Of a stretch of 64,000 bases of DNA, positions 53,854-62,699 are shown piece after piece. Within the stretch, counting starts at the first letter, position 1; the number at the start of each line of letters is the position of its first letter. The notes under the pieces were generated by a model. It saw only the letters and a program-made list of their open reading frames with translations. It did no database searches and was not told the DNA's origin. The DNA comes from Rubinisphaera italica (GTDB taxonomy: Bacteria; Planctomycetota; Planctomycetia; Planctomycetales; Planctomycetaceae): contig NZ_SJPG01000001.1 in assembly GCF_007859715.1 (NCBI RefSeq), positions 2,878,728-2,942,727 on the forward strand. The letters are read 5' to 3'. A program made the translations under genes and the position numbers.

Positions 53854-56541
53854 ATGAATATCCGCATCGTAAATTCTCAAATCTGGTTGACGGATCGGAA
53901 TCTGCGCACTCGGATCATTCCCAGAAAGGTTTTCATCTTTGTGGCGGTTTTCCTGCTCGTTATGGCTGCGACTTTTGTTATCGCATTGAATCGCAGCACA
54001 AACTTCAAGTGGATGTTACATCATCATCCTGAAGAAGGAGTTCGTCTGTATGCGGACACTGCAATCTCATCTGCCAGCAATCTTCTTTATGGAGAGTTCC
54101 CTGCAACTGGCAGCCCGCTGGCGACTCTTGAGCTTTTTGTGCCGCGAAATACGCTCTCGGAGATGCATCGAGCCAATGTGACTGGTGACCCCAAACTGGG
54201 GCATGATCCTGGCGGGGACAGTCCTTATTTTTCTGCCTATTATCGCGATGAAAGCCAGAGGCTTCAGAAATCAAAAATCTCCTATCGTGGAGCAATGCAC
54301 TATCATCACTGGCCGGAAAAACCTTCGTTACGAGTTAAAATTAAGAAGGATGATATCGCGTTGGGGCAACGTTATGTTGAATTGACACGCCCCAAAGATG
54401 CCTTAGGAATTCGCCACCAGATCCCGGAATACCTGGCTCGTGAATTGCAACTCGTTTCGACGCTGAACGAGCCTGTCCGCCTGTTTGTGAATCGAAAATA
54501 TTACGGAGTCTACTTGCGTTCCTATCGTCCGGGGGAATCGCTGGCGTTGGCTGAAGGACGGATGCCGGGCACCTTTTTCAAAGGAGATGCCATCCTGGAA
54601 AAAGATCACCTCGATTTATGGGCATCGCCTTCCAGTTGGGATATTTACGGCGAAGAGTTGCCACTGAATCAGTCCCAGTTCGAAAAGTTTCTTCTGACGC
54701 TCCGGGAAACTCCCAGTATATCAACGGCACTTCATCTACAGAGTTTGCTCAATACAGAACGCTATGCGAAATACTCCGCAGCGATGATTCTCTCTGGTTG
54801 TGTGCATACCGATCATAAACACAATCAGATGTTCTATATCTGCAGTAACCAGGGATTACTCGAACCAGTCCCGTGGGACCCCACCTGTTATGAGATTGTT
54901 GGACGCGAATTCACACCAGTCGATGTTGTAAATCACCCAGTACTCGAACACTTAACTTCTAATCCACTTTGGGTGCATCGCAGAAATCAGATTCTGTGGG
55001 AACTGATCCATCAGGCAGGCTCAACAGAGGAAATGCAGGAGTATGTCCAAAATAAATACGACTTAATGGAAAGAGATCTGGAGGCGGACTTTCATCTGAG
55101 TAAGAAAACAATTGGAACGGATCGTTTTCCCGTAGCCATTAGAAAAATGGCCAGTGAATTAGAGATCATTCAAAATTGGGCCAAGGCAAAACCAGCATTT
55201 ATCGGAGATTATCTGAATGATTGCCAGTTCTCTGTAGAGCCCGCAAATGCGGATCACTCCGAGACCCTGGTTCATGTTTTTGGCTCTGTTGCAATCAAAG
55301 TTCTCAACGATCAGGGAAGGCCTTGTCGTGTTAAGGACTGGGAAGAAGGGGTGACAGACCTGCTTTATCCTGGCCTGTCTCAAGAACTCAGTGAGTTTGA
55401 GTTTCAGCCAGAGCATTTCTCCAAAACGCTGCCTTACCTTAAGTCCACACCTTTGACCTACCGGATTGATGCTCCCCTTCAGAATCTACACTTTTACAAT
55501 TCGATCACAGGAGAGCAGATTGAGCCGAAAGCGAACAGACCCCATGTAAGTCAGGCTTGTCGTACACTGCCTCCGTCTGGGTTGCGTACCGAAACACAGG
55601 GAATTATCGAACTGGGACCGGGAGAAATTACCCTTGAACAAACGTTGATGATCGAAACCGGTCAGCAGTTAGTGATCCATCCGGGCACCACACTGCTAAT
55701 GGGACCTGGAGTGAGTTTATTTTCAAAAGGACTCGTATTAGCCGAGGGGACTGCCTTGGAGCCAATTCGTATTCGTGCCGCTACTTCAGAACTCTGGGGC
55801 TGTGTCGGAATCAGCGGGCAAAAGACTCGAAACACAACCTTGAAACATCTCTTCGTCGATGGTGGGTCAACTGCCGAATGCAAGGGGATCCTGTTTAAAG
55901 GGATGTTTAATGTCTACGACTGTCCTCATGTCGTCATTCAGAATTGCTGGTTTGGGGAGAATTTTATTGGTGATGACTGTGTGAATCTGGCAGAGTCGTT
56001 TATCCAAGTCGATGATTGCATATTCGAGAATGCACTTTCGGATGGTCTTGATCTTGATATGTGCAGTGGACGGGTCAGCAACTGCCAGTGGATCAATTCA
56101 GGGAACGATGGGTTGGACATGATGGGGTGTGAACTCTCTGTCGACCACTGTCGCTTATCCGGATGCGGGGATAAGGGAATCAGCGTGGGTGAAGGAACGA
56201 AAGTTGTCGTACGTGATTGCGAAATTGAACGATGCGTACGCGGCGTGGAATCGAAAGACAATTCTCAGGCATTATTCAAGTCGACTACGTTCGCAGGCAA
56301 TCAGACGGCCTACCATTCCTACCGAAAGAAATGGCTCTACCCTCGGGGTGGTCAGGGCCTTCTATGGGATTGTCAGATTCGAGATTCTGTTTACAAGAAC
56401 CTGGATGTCGAAAAGCAGTGCCGGTTGTATCTGCTTGGAACAAATGCTGCAGATTCACAGTCTACTGAAGAACGAATTCATGTGGTGGAAAGTCTGCCTG
56501 AAGAGTGGGTGGAGTTGATGAAGAAAGTGGAACAGAAATGA
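53854..56541 (+). CDS. CotH kinase family protein fused to a parallel beta-helix
   Basis: 895 residues. One N-terminal membrane anchor ('VFIFVAVFLLVMAATFVIAL', about 26-45), so the rest is outside the cytoplasm. CotH region about 80-420: 'YRGAMHYHHWPEKPSLRVKI', 'PVRLFVNRKYYGVYLRSYR', 'FFKGDAI', and 'VHTDHKHNQMFYICS' plus 'EPVPWDPTCYE', which match the CotH active-site order (D-x-x-x-N ... W-D). The second half (about 590-860) has Asn/Gly/Asp turns typical of right-handed beta-helix ('DCVNLAESFIQVDDCIF', 'VSNCQWINSGNDGLDM'). CotH enzymes are atypical kinases of secreted proteins. The downstream VTC gene overlaps its stop by 4 bases. Confidence 0.9.
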   Translation: MNIRIVNSQIWLTDRNLRTRIIPRKVFIFVAVFLLVMAATFVIALNRSTNFKWMLHHHPEEGVRLYADTAISSASNLLYGEFPATGSPLATLELFVPRNTLSEMHRANVTGDPKLGHDPGGDSPYFSAYYRDESQRLQKSKISYRGAMHYHHWPEKPSLRVKIKKDDIALGQRYVELTRPKDALGIRHQIPEYLARELQLVSTLNEPVRLFVNRKYYGVYLRSYRPGESLALAEGRMPGTFFKGDAILEKDHLDLWASPSSWDIYGEELPLNQSQFEKFLLTLRETPSISTALHLQSLLNTERYAKYSAAMILSGCVHTDHKHNQMFYICSNQGLLEPVPWDPTCYEIVGREFTPVDVVNHPVLEHLTSNPLWVHRRNQILWELIHQAGSTEEMQEYVQNKYDLMERDLEADFHLSKKTIGTDRFPVAIRKMASELEIIQNWAKAKPAFIGDYLNDCQFSVEPANADHSETLVHVFGSVAIKVLNDQGRPCRVKDWEEGVTDLLYPGLSQELSEFEFQPEHFSKTLPYLKSTPLTYRIDAPLQNLHFYNSITGEQIEPKANRPHVSQACRTLPPSGLRTETQGIIELGPGEITLEQTLMIETGQQLVIHPGTTLLMGPGVSLFSKGLVLAEGTALEPIRIRAATSELWGCVGISGQKTRNTTLKHLFVDGGSTAECKGILFKGMFNVYDCPHVVIQNCWFGENFIGDDCVNLAESFIQVDDCIFENALSDGLDLDMCSGRVSNCQWINSGNDGLDMMGCELSVDHCRLSGCGDKGISVGEGTKVVVRDCEIERCVRGVESKDNSQALFKSTTFAGNQTAYHSYRKKWLYPRGGQGLLWDCQIRDSVYKNLDVEKQCRLYLLGTNAADSQSTEERIHVVESLPEEWVELMKKVEQK

Positions 56542-57296
56542 TCAGTCGTTACGAAATCAAATTCCGTGTCACCCACGAGCAGCGAGAACGATTTTTAGCA
56601 GCAGCCAAGCCGGGGCTCATTGAAGACCCGCATGGAAAAAATGCCTGCTATCGCGTCAGCAGTGTCTATTACGACTCCCCCAAATTCGATTTGTACTGGG
56701 AAAAAATTGATGGCATTGCATTACGTCGAAAATTGCGTCTGCGATTCTATGATGAGTTAAAGTCACCCGACCAGTTGCAGGATCAAGTCTTCTTTCTGGA
56801 AATCAAGCATCGGATCAAAGATTCGGTCTGCAAGGAACGAGTTCGCTTAACTCCTGAAGGAGGATTGGCGATTCTTCAAAACAGTGACGAATTAGCGAAT
56901 TTGCGGGAGTATGTTCTGGAAGAAGATCTGAAATTTCATTCAACGGTCTCCCTAATGGAGTGGATGCAGGCTTCCTTAAAATGCAAAGCCGCCAATACGA
57001 TTTCCTATCTTCGGGAAGCCTGGATGGGAAAAGTGGACGATCGCGTTCGCATTACTTTCGATCATGCGGCCTGCACATATTCCCCCGATTCCTATTCGAA
57101 AGTCGGACACGAACCCGGCTTTGCATTGATTCCCGAAGAGGAGTCAATCATGGAAATCAAGTTCAATCAATCGATACCACGCTGGTTAAGAGACATCGTC
57201 GCCGAACAGGGTCTGACCCCCCGACGCTATTCCAAATACGCCAGCGGAATTGATCGGCTTTGGAAACCACTAGAGAGTTTGCAGACATCTGTGTAA
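56538..57296 (+). CDS. VTC-domain polyphosphate polymerase-like protein
   Basis: 252 residues from the ATG at 56538, which overlaps the CotH stop (ATGA); the frame further up is not needed. VTC/triphosphate tunnel features: 'ISRYEIKFRV' (E-x-K at the first strand), 'VSSVYYDSPKFDLY', 'LRRKLRLRFYDE' (basic strand), 'FFLEIKHRIKDSVCKERVRL' and the C-terminal 'RYSKYASGIDRL'. In yeast VTC4 this fold makes polyphosphate from ATP; bacterial members next to DUF4956 and CotH have no settled product. There is no membrane segment, so it is cytoplasmic, probably docked to the DUF4956 protein. Confidence 0.9.
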   Translation: MISRYEIKFRVTHEQRERFLAAAKPGLIEDPHGKNACYRVSSVYYDSPKFDLYWEKIDGIALRRKLRLRFYDELKSPDQLQDQVFFLEIKHRIKDSVCKERVRLTPEGGLAILQNSDELANLREYVLEEDLKFHSTVSLMEWMQASLKCKAANTISYLREAWMGKVDDRVRITFDHAACTYSPDSYSKVGHEPGFALIPEEESIMEIKFNQSIPRWLRDIVAEQGLTPRRYSKYASGIDRLWKPLESLQTSV

Positions 57297-57323
57297 GCCA
57301 CTGAGATGGATAACCCTATATTG

Positions 57324-57361
57324 AAACAGGTGAAATCATTTGAAAATGATCTCACCTGTTT
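57324..57361. terminator. Strong bidirectional terminator
   Basis: 17-base arms (57324-57340 and 57345-57361) pair with one mismatch around TGAA, with an AAA/TTT base on the outside. It stands exactly between the convergent VTC and ATP-grasp genes and serves both. Confidence 0.75.
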
Positions 57362-57376
57362 GAGTTTGAAGTCTGC

Positions 57377-58684
57377 CTACCAATTTGAGAACTTCTTTTT
57401 CAACCTGCGGCAAGGAGCACTCAGAACCGCTTTGATTTCCTGCAGAAACGGTCGCAGGTCATCCCGAGAGTAATAGTCGAGATGATCCTGTAACGTGAGC
57501 AGGCGGAGAGCATGAGAGAATAGTTCAAATCTGGAAACAGAATTCATTTTCCAGCCGTTTGTGCCATAGGGATCGGAATGCTTGCCGATGCCCTGACGCC
57601 ACATCCAGCGGAGATCCTGTCTGAGATTTCGACAGCGAACGCCATGCTGATAACACTCAGGAACATCTGGAGTTTCGCCAACTAGCAGCTGCCAATAGTA
57701 ATAAGGGAAATCAAGCCCTGCATTAATTGCTAACGGCAGAGAGCCCCAGAATCGGCCATTGATTTCCAGTAAGACCCACTTGCCGTTCTCTGGATTGACA
57801 CGAAATTCACACATGCCGACACCGGTATAGTTTAATTCCTTCAGAATTTTCTTAGTCGCACTCAGCAACTCCTGATTCAGTGGGATTGATTCCCGGTAGG
57901 TGCTGCCATGCCCGGATGTTTCGTGCAAACGACGATGTTGCATCGCCACCATCAGATTTCCTGAAGATGCCAGAAAAACAATACCCTGAGCTTCTCCTTC
58001 GAAGTATTCCTGCAGTTGAAGAGGTCCAGCTAGTTTCTCAGGCCAGTTCTTCTGGCAGGATTTCAAGTCTGGATAAAGTGTGGCAAATTGCTTACTGCTA
58101 TTACCGTCGCTGGAGCAAAGAGGCTTTAATGCGACTTGACCTGAAAATTGATTTGCGAGTAAATCCAATTCCTGCGGGTTATTGACAATCTCCTGAGCAG
58201 GGATCGCGATGCTCAATGCTCGGGCTAATTCAGCAGTGAGGTTTTTGTTAAAAACAGTCTCGCACGCTGCAGAATCGGACATGCCGAGATGGATATGAAG
58301 CGGAATTTTCGATCGGGATTGATGGAGAAAAATGCAAGCCGCATCTGAAGTGGGCAGGATTGTCTCGATTGAATTCTGTTCGACGCACGCGAGCAATCTT
58401 GCCAAAGTTTCGGCAGGATGCTGAGCATCAAGGACATCCGTATGACAAATGGAAATGAATCGAGAACACTTCAGCAGAGGATTATTGTCGAACCAGTTCA
58501 GTTGTACCTTTAAACCTTGCCGCCCCAATGAACGAGCGACTGGGAGTACGGTTCGAGCATCATTTCCTAGAATGAGGATTTGTCCTGACCGCTTTGCGAT
58601 AGATGAGCCCGGATTGTTAGTCGACCGACTCAGATTTGCTGAGGGGCCAATATCCTCAGTCAATTTCGGAATTAGAGCGGTCAT
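57377..58684 (-). CDS. ATP-grasp domain protein (carboxylate-amine ligase-like)
   Basis: 435 residues. The N-terminal Rossmann-like domain starts 'QILILGNDARTVLPVARSLG', then 'ETILPTSDAACIFL'. ATP-grasp core: 'NKNLTAELARALSIAIPAQ', 'GQVALKPLCSS', 'LQEYFEGEAQGIVFLA', 'YTGVGMCEFRVNPENGKWVLLEINGRFWGS' with the Glu and Asn that hold Mg-ATP. The end is basic. Such proteins in polysaccharide loci are thought to attach amino acids or other carboxylates to a sugar or precursor. Distal gene of the minus-strand exopolysaccharide cluster, 173 bases from the Wza-like gene. Confidence 0.87.
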   Translation of the reverse strand: MTALIPKLTEDIGPSANLSRSTNNPGSSIAKRSGQILILGNDARTVLPVARSLGRQGLKVQLNWFDNNPLLKCSRFISICHTDVLDAQHPAETLARLLACVEQNSIETILPTSDAACIFLHQSRSKIPLHIHLGMSDSAACETVFNKNLTAELARALSIAIPAQEIVNNPQELDLLANQFSGQVALKPLCSSDGNSSKQFATLYPDLKSCQKNWPEKLAGPLQLQEYFEGEAQGIVFLASSGNLMVAMQHRRLHETSGHGSTYRESIPLNQELLSATKKILKELNYTGVGMCEFRVNPENGKWVLLEINGRFWGSLPLAINAGLDFPYYYWQLLVGETPDVPECYQHGVRCRNLRQDLRWMWRQGIGKHSDPYGTNGWKMNSVSRFELFSHALRLLTLQDHLDYYSRDDLRPFLQEIKAVLSAPCRRLKKKFSNW

Positions 58685-58857
58685 GACCAGACTTTCACAG
58701 ATTCATCAATCAGAACTTACTAAGTTAATTGTAGTTCTTGATTTACGGCAAGGAACTTTTGAGCTGAGACTAGGTTCCGAGTCTGCTATTTTAAAAGCAA
58801 TGCACGATAATTCCGATTCGACCCTCAACACTGTCATTAACAGAGTAATCCTCAATA

Positions 58858-60354
58858 TCAGTTACCGAAAACTCTTCCTACGGTGTTATCGATCAGGCGA
58901 TCAAACAGCCTGCGGCTATACCAGGAGGCATCGGGATTGAGGTAAATGATGTCACCCGGTTGAACAAAGACCGTTTCCTGCGGATTGTAGCGAGCTTTAA
59001 TCAGGTTCACTTTGATTAAGAGTGGCATTCCATCAGGCTGAGTCCGGTGAACAGTTACCGTGACAGGCGAGTTGATGGGATCGATATAACCAGCCATGGC
59101 GACAGCTGTCACAACATCGACTTCACGATCTCTCGGCAACAGCAGGCCATTCCCAATTTCGCGATCGCGGTCATTGACGGTAAACCGCAGCCGGTTTGAT
59201 TCACTGAGTGGCCCAACCACGTAGAAAACCTGATCCGTCTTTTTCGGGACGACTACGACATCTCCCGGATTCAGAATAATATCTTGAGGTGAAACGGGAG
59301 TGGCACAACCTTTCAACGGAATACGAACAATCGTATTCGCTGGTGGATTCGCCATCATGATGCCCTCAGTTGGAATGAATGGAGCAGACATCGGTGACCA
59401 TTGCTCGGGTGACTGACCACGAATCACTGGCTCTTGTGTTGACGACTGTAGCCCCGTTCCGGAACGATAAGTCCCCGTCGGATTCAATCTTTGTGGAGAC
59501 ACTGCAGACGGACGACGGTAACTGCCGTTTGGCGGATTGATATTCAGCAACTGATTGGATGGATTAGAGCGTAGTGTATTTTCTGTGTTTGGCTGCTGAT
59601 AACTGGATTGCTGTATCGGAGCAGAACTCGCTGACGACATCTTCTGGAATTGATGCTGCGGAACTGTCATCTGCGGAGCCGGCATTGGATGGGACTGATA
59701 CTGAGGTGGTTGCTGAGGATTCATAGTTTCAGGCGATCCCAGCCATTGATGTTCATATTGACGATGGATCTCGATCACTTCGCCTGCATCTTCAGAGAGT
59801 CCCCCTGCTGCCGCCAGGGCATGCGCGATATCGTTCTCGTAGCGAGGAAGTTCATAGACACCCGGTCGTTCGACTGCACCCAGCACAACAACATTGATCA
59901 CTCCTTTTTTGACAAGGCTGATCGACGCTCCTGGTTTTTGCAGATATCCCTGCCCTAGTGCGTGATTAATTCTCTGCTGAGCCTGAATGAGCGAAAGGCC
60001 ACCAATCATGACCGGGCCAACGTGAGGCAATAGAACTTCACCAGTTTCCAGTAATTGAACCTGGAAGGGACGCGCCTCGCCTTGATGGATCAGGTCGGGA
60101 ATCGTGATCTCAATGATGTCTCCATTACCAAGCAAATAAACTTGTGGCGGAGCAGCAGAGAGAGAAGAAAAGTTGAGTGGCTCACCTGCCGTTCGAATGG
60201 GCATTCGATATTCATCAGAAAGTGTAGCCGCTGGAATGCCGGGCGATCTTAAAGGAGCATAACAACCCGTTATCAAAAGCACTGTCAACATGACCAGCGA
60301 TATTGTTGTTCGATTGATGCATATCACAGCATCAGATTTTACAACATTGTTCAT
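58858..60354 (-). CDS. Wza-like polysaccharide export lipoprotein
   Basis: About 498 residues from the ATG at 60354 (60366 also possible). Lipoprotein signal with lipobox L-I-T-G-C ('LVMLTVLLITGCYAP'). Poly_export domain: 'YLLGNGDIIEITIPDL', 'VLLPHVGPVMIGGLSLIQAQ', and SLBB 1 'VVVLGAVERPGVYELPRYEN'. Then about 120 residues of Gln/Pro/Ser-rich low complexity (about 205-325) separate this from further SLBB-like parts ('DIILNPGDVVVVPKKTDQ', 'VFYVVGPLSESNRLRF', 'VQPGDIIYLNP'). Forms the outer-membrane exit channel in exopolysaccharide export. The low-complexity insert is unusual. Confidence 0.9.
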   Translation of the reverse strand: MNNVVKSDAVICINRTTISLVMLTVLLITGCYAPLRSPGIPAATLSDEYRMPIRTAGEPLNFSSLSAAPPQVYLLGNGDIIEITIPDLIHQGEARPFQVQLLETGEVLLPHVGPVMIGGLSLIQAQQRINHALGQGYLQKPGASISLVKKGVINVVVLGAVERPGVYELPRYENDIAHALAAAGGLSEDAGEVIEIHRQYEHQWLGSPETMNPQQPPQYQSHPMPAPQMTVPQHQFQKMSSASSAPIQQSSYQQPNTENTLRSNPSNQLLNINPPNGSYRRPSAVSPQRLNPTGTYRSGTGLQSSTQEPVIRGQSPEQWSPMSAPFIPTEGIMMANPPANTIVRIPLKGCATPVSPQDIILNPGDVVVVPKKTDQVFYVVGPLSESNRLRFTVNDRDREIGNGLLLPRDREVDVVTAVAMAGYIDPINSPVTVTVHRTQPDGMPLLIKVNLIKARYNPQETVFVQPGDIIYLNPDASWYSRRLFDRLIDNTVGRVFGN

Positions 60355-60728
60355 CGACCAGCCCATAACGTTTGGATTGAAACAATTACAAAGCCAAGCA
60401 GACACAATACGATTTTCACGTTTGTCTGGTTCTTGGCGGGGCAATCTTCAAGAGTACGGCATGAAATCAACTTGATCTGTGAATCAGTCAATTGCGATCG
60501 GTTCACAATTCGCTTGAGAAATTCCAGCAAACAAATTCCATACCATCAGATTAGCGCTCTCCCAAAGCACGTCCCTGTATGAAGATCGGCTGAAACAGGC
60601 TCGGATAATCACTAAAACTGGAATAATCGTTACAATCGAACCATCGAAATTCATACCCAATCAGCTCGAATGTACAGAGTCGTTTGAGGCTGAGCGAATT
60701 CTGAGCGAAACATTCTACGATACGACTT
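60355..60728. other. Intergenic stretch in the exopolysaccharide cluster
   Basis: 374 bases between the deacetylase stop and the Wza-like gene. A minus-strand frame at 60551-60778 (75 codons, Cys and aromatic rich) overlaps the deacetylase end and has no recognised motif. It probably contains the promoter of the Wza-like gene. Confidence 0.4.
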
Positions 60729-61715
60729 TTACAACAATTGCATCCGCAGTAGCCCCAACGTGGTTCGCTGACCAACATTGATACGGTTGAGTCGCAAGTA
60801 ATTCATGACTGGCAAGGAGTTAACGCCACGTCGTGTCGTAAAGGCGAGTTCATAACCACAGTTGATCAGAACCTGTTCTGTCTCCGCAGTCACACCCCCT
60901 GCTGGATAGGCGAGCACTTTGGGAACATCGTATTGTAGATACGATTTCAAATCCTGCCACGAGCCGGTGACCTCAGCAGCGACCTCTTCGGCTCCCATCT
61001 GATTAAGCATCGGGTGGGACTGAGTATGAGGTGCCAAAGTTACCCCGGCTTTGTGAAGTTCGAGAAGTTTACTCCAGCTCAACACATTATTGTGATCCGG
61101 GTCAGGAATATGACAAGCTGAGACTATCGATTCCATCGCCTGCTGAAACTCTGCATGCGATAAGGTTTTCAAGTGCTCTTTCAGGTAACGGAATACGCTC
61201 GTCCTTTGATTGAACGCTCCGAGCACATGCTGATCAGCTTCCAGAGAAATGACCGTTCCTTCGGGGGCTCTGTAAATGGCCCGGTAAAGTCGATCCCACC
61301 AGAAATGAATGTTGGAATTGTCTGGATAAGAGGTCGGGACAAAAACCGTTGCAGGCAACTTTCTTTTCTGCAATTCTGGCCAGGCGAATTCTGCAAAATC
61401 CAGCGTTGCATCATCGAATGTCAGCAAGACCGCTCGTTCGGGTAGTTTGACTTTTCCATGTATCGACTCGATCGCCTGATCCATCGAAACCACATTCTTT
61501 TGATTGGCAAGATAATCGAGTTGTTCACAAAAACGATCTGGCGTTGTACTGATCAAGCCAGGATAGTAATCGGAACTGGAGGAAGGATTTCCAATTCGAT
61601 GAAAGGCCAACACTCGTAAGGAGGTTGATCGAAAATTCAGTTTTTCGAGCTGGCTGAGTACATGTCCACATAACTTTGTTTGTGAAGCGATCCCAGCAAT
61701 ACGTTTAAGCGTCAT
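60729..61715 (-). CDS. Polysaccharide deacetylase (NodB-like)
   Basis: 328 residues from the ATG at 61715. NodB motif 1 'AVLLTFDDATLDF' (Asp-Asp), motif 2 'LAPHTQSHPMLNQM' (H-x3-H metal site) and motif 3 'VLAYPAGG' are all present. It fits the XrtA/PEP-CTERM and exopolysaccharide-locus type deacetylases. No clear signal peptide, so it may act in the cytoplasm or be exported otherwise. Removes N-acetyl groups from amino sugars in the polymer or its lipid-linked unit. The next gene upstream (degenerate GGDEF protein) ends 54 bases away. Confidence 0.9.
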   Translation of the reverse strand: MTLKRIAGIASQTKLCGHVLSQLEKLNFRSTSLRVLAFHRIGNPSSSSDYYPGLISTTPDRFCEQLDYLANQKNVVSMDQAIESIHGKVKLPERAVLLTFDDATLDFAEFAWPELQKRKLPATVFVPTSYPDNSNIHFWWDRLYRAIYRAPEGTVISLEADQHVLGAFNQRTSVFRYLKEHLKTLSHAEFQQAMESIVSACHIPDPDHNNVLSWSKLLELHKAGVTLAPHTQSHPMLNQMGAEEVAAEVTGSWQDLKSYLQYDVPKVLAYPAGGVTAETEQVLINCGYELAFTTRRGVNSLPVMNYLRLNRINVGQRTTLGLLRMQLL

Positions 61716-61769
61716 GTTCTTCCGCCTCACCTGGCATCATCAATAAATTTAAGCTGGACTTGATCTCGT

Positions 61770-62669
61770 TTAGCAGTTTTGTTCAACGAGCGTTCCCTCA
61801 TCGACAGGTCGGGAATTGTCGGTCGCAGTTTCCATATTGTACTTCTCATTCACAGACTGCTTACGTCCCTTGACCCCAAAGCTGGAAACACGGTTCAGCA
61901 CACCATTGAGAGTGAGTTCGTCGACCCCGAACGCATACTCTTGCGCAGTCAGTTCAATCCCCAGTTTCGACTTCGAGGCTGCTTTGAGTCGGTCAGAGAG
62001 TTGCCCGGCTTCAGAACGATTCGTCTCGGGAAGGAGCAGCAGGAACTTATTATCCATACGGACGATTAAATCGTGCGACTTCGTTTCCATGCTCAGAAAC
62101 TGGCTCAGACACGAAGTGACATATTCCTCTTCGATATTCTGAATTAACTGACGCAGCATCTTTTCCAAAGGCTGTTGCGAAGGCGAGGCAGCTGAAAGGG
62201 CCAGAAAAGTGAGGGGACGCTCATGTCTTCGTGCCCGGCGAATTTCTTCAAGCAACTTCGGCTCTGCTTCTTTGATCCCTGGAACCGAATTAGAACTGTA
62301 GGTCATCAGAAGTTGATCCGTGGAAAGTGCGAATTCATCAATTCCCTGTCCAATTTGACGACACAGAAACATTGTGAGCACGACTGCTGCGACTTCCGCC
62401 AATGTCAGGTATAAGGATTCCAGTTGTATCTCGTATCCGAGAATACTTTTCACAATGACCAACGCCAGAATAAAACTTGCACTGACGAGTCCGAACGCCG
62501 AGTTTCTGGCAAACTTCGAAATTAACATGCATACTCCGCTCAGAGTTGCCAACCCATAGACGAACGAAGCAATATTGATGGTAGGAAAGAGTCGTTCGAT
62601 ATTGAACAGGATAAACAGCCAGCAAATTGTGCTGATAATCCAGAAGCGATGTGCCTGCATTCGATTCAC
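61770..62669 (-). CDS. Membrane protein with degenerate GGDEF domain
   Basis: 299 residues. Four hydrophobic segments in the first 110 ('WIISTICWLFILFNIERLF', 'IASFVYGLATLSGVCMLI', 'AFGLVSASFILALVIVK', 'LAEVAAVVLTMFLC'). From about residue 140 the sequence follows a GGDEF fold: 'EEIRRARRHERPLTFLALS', then 'DLIVRMDNKFLLLLPETNRSEA', in which the catalytic G-G-D-E-F is replaced by M-D-N-K-F, so no diguanylate cyclase activity is expected. It could be a c-di-GMP sensor or pseudo-enzyme controlling polymer export. Lies between the sugar transferase and the deacetylase, 30 and 54 bases away. Confidence 0.82.
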   Translation of the reverse strand: MNRMQAHRFWIISTICWLFILFNIERLFPTINIASFVYGLATLSGVCMLISKFARNSAFGLVSASFILALVIVKSILGYEIQLESLYLTLAEVAAVVLTMFLCRQIGQGIDEFALSTDQLLMTYSSNSVPGIKEAEPKLLEEIRRARRHERPLTFLALSAASPSQQPLEKMLRQLIQNIEEEYVTSCLSQFLSMETKSHDLIVRMDNKFLLLLPETNRSEAGQLSDRLKAASKSKLGIELTAQEYAFGVDELTLNGVLNRVSSFGVKGRKQSVNEKYNMETATDNSRPVDEGTLVEQNC

Positions 62670-62699
62670 CTGAAAATATCAAGACCGGTCAATGTGACC

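Noticed and set aside
60551..60778. 75-codon minus-strand frame upstream of the Wza-like gene
   Set aside because: It overlaps the end of the deacetylase gene in a different frame and has no known domain.
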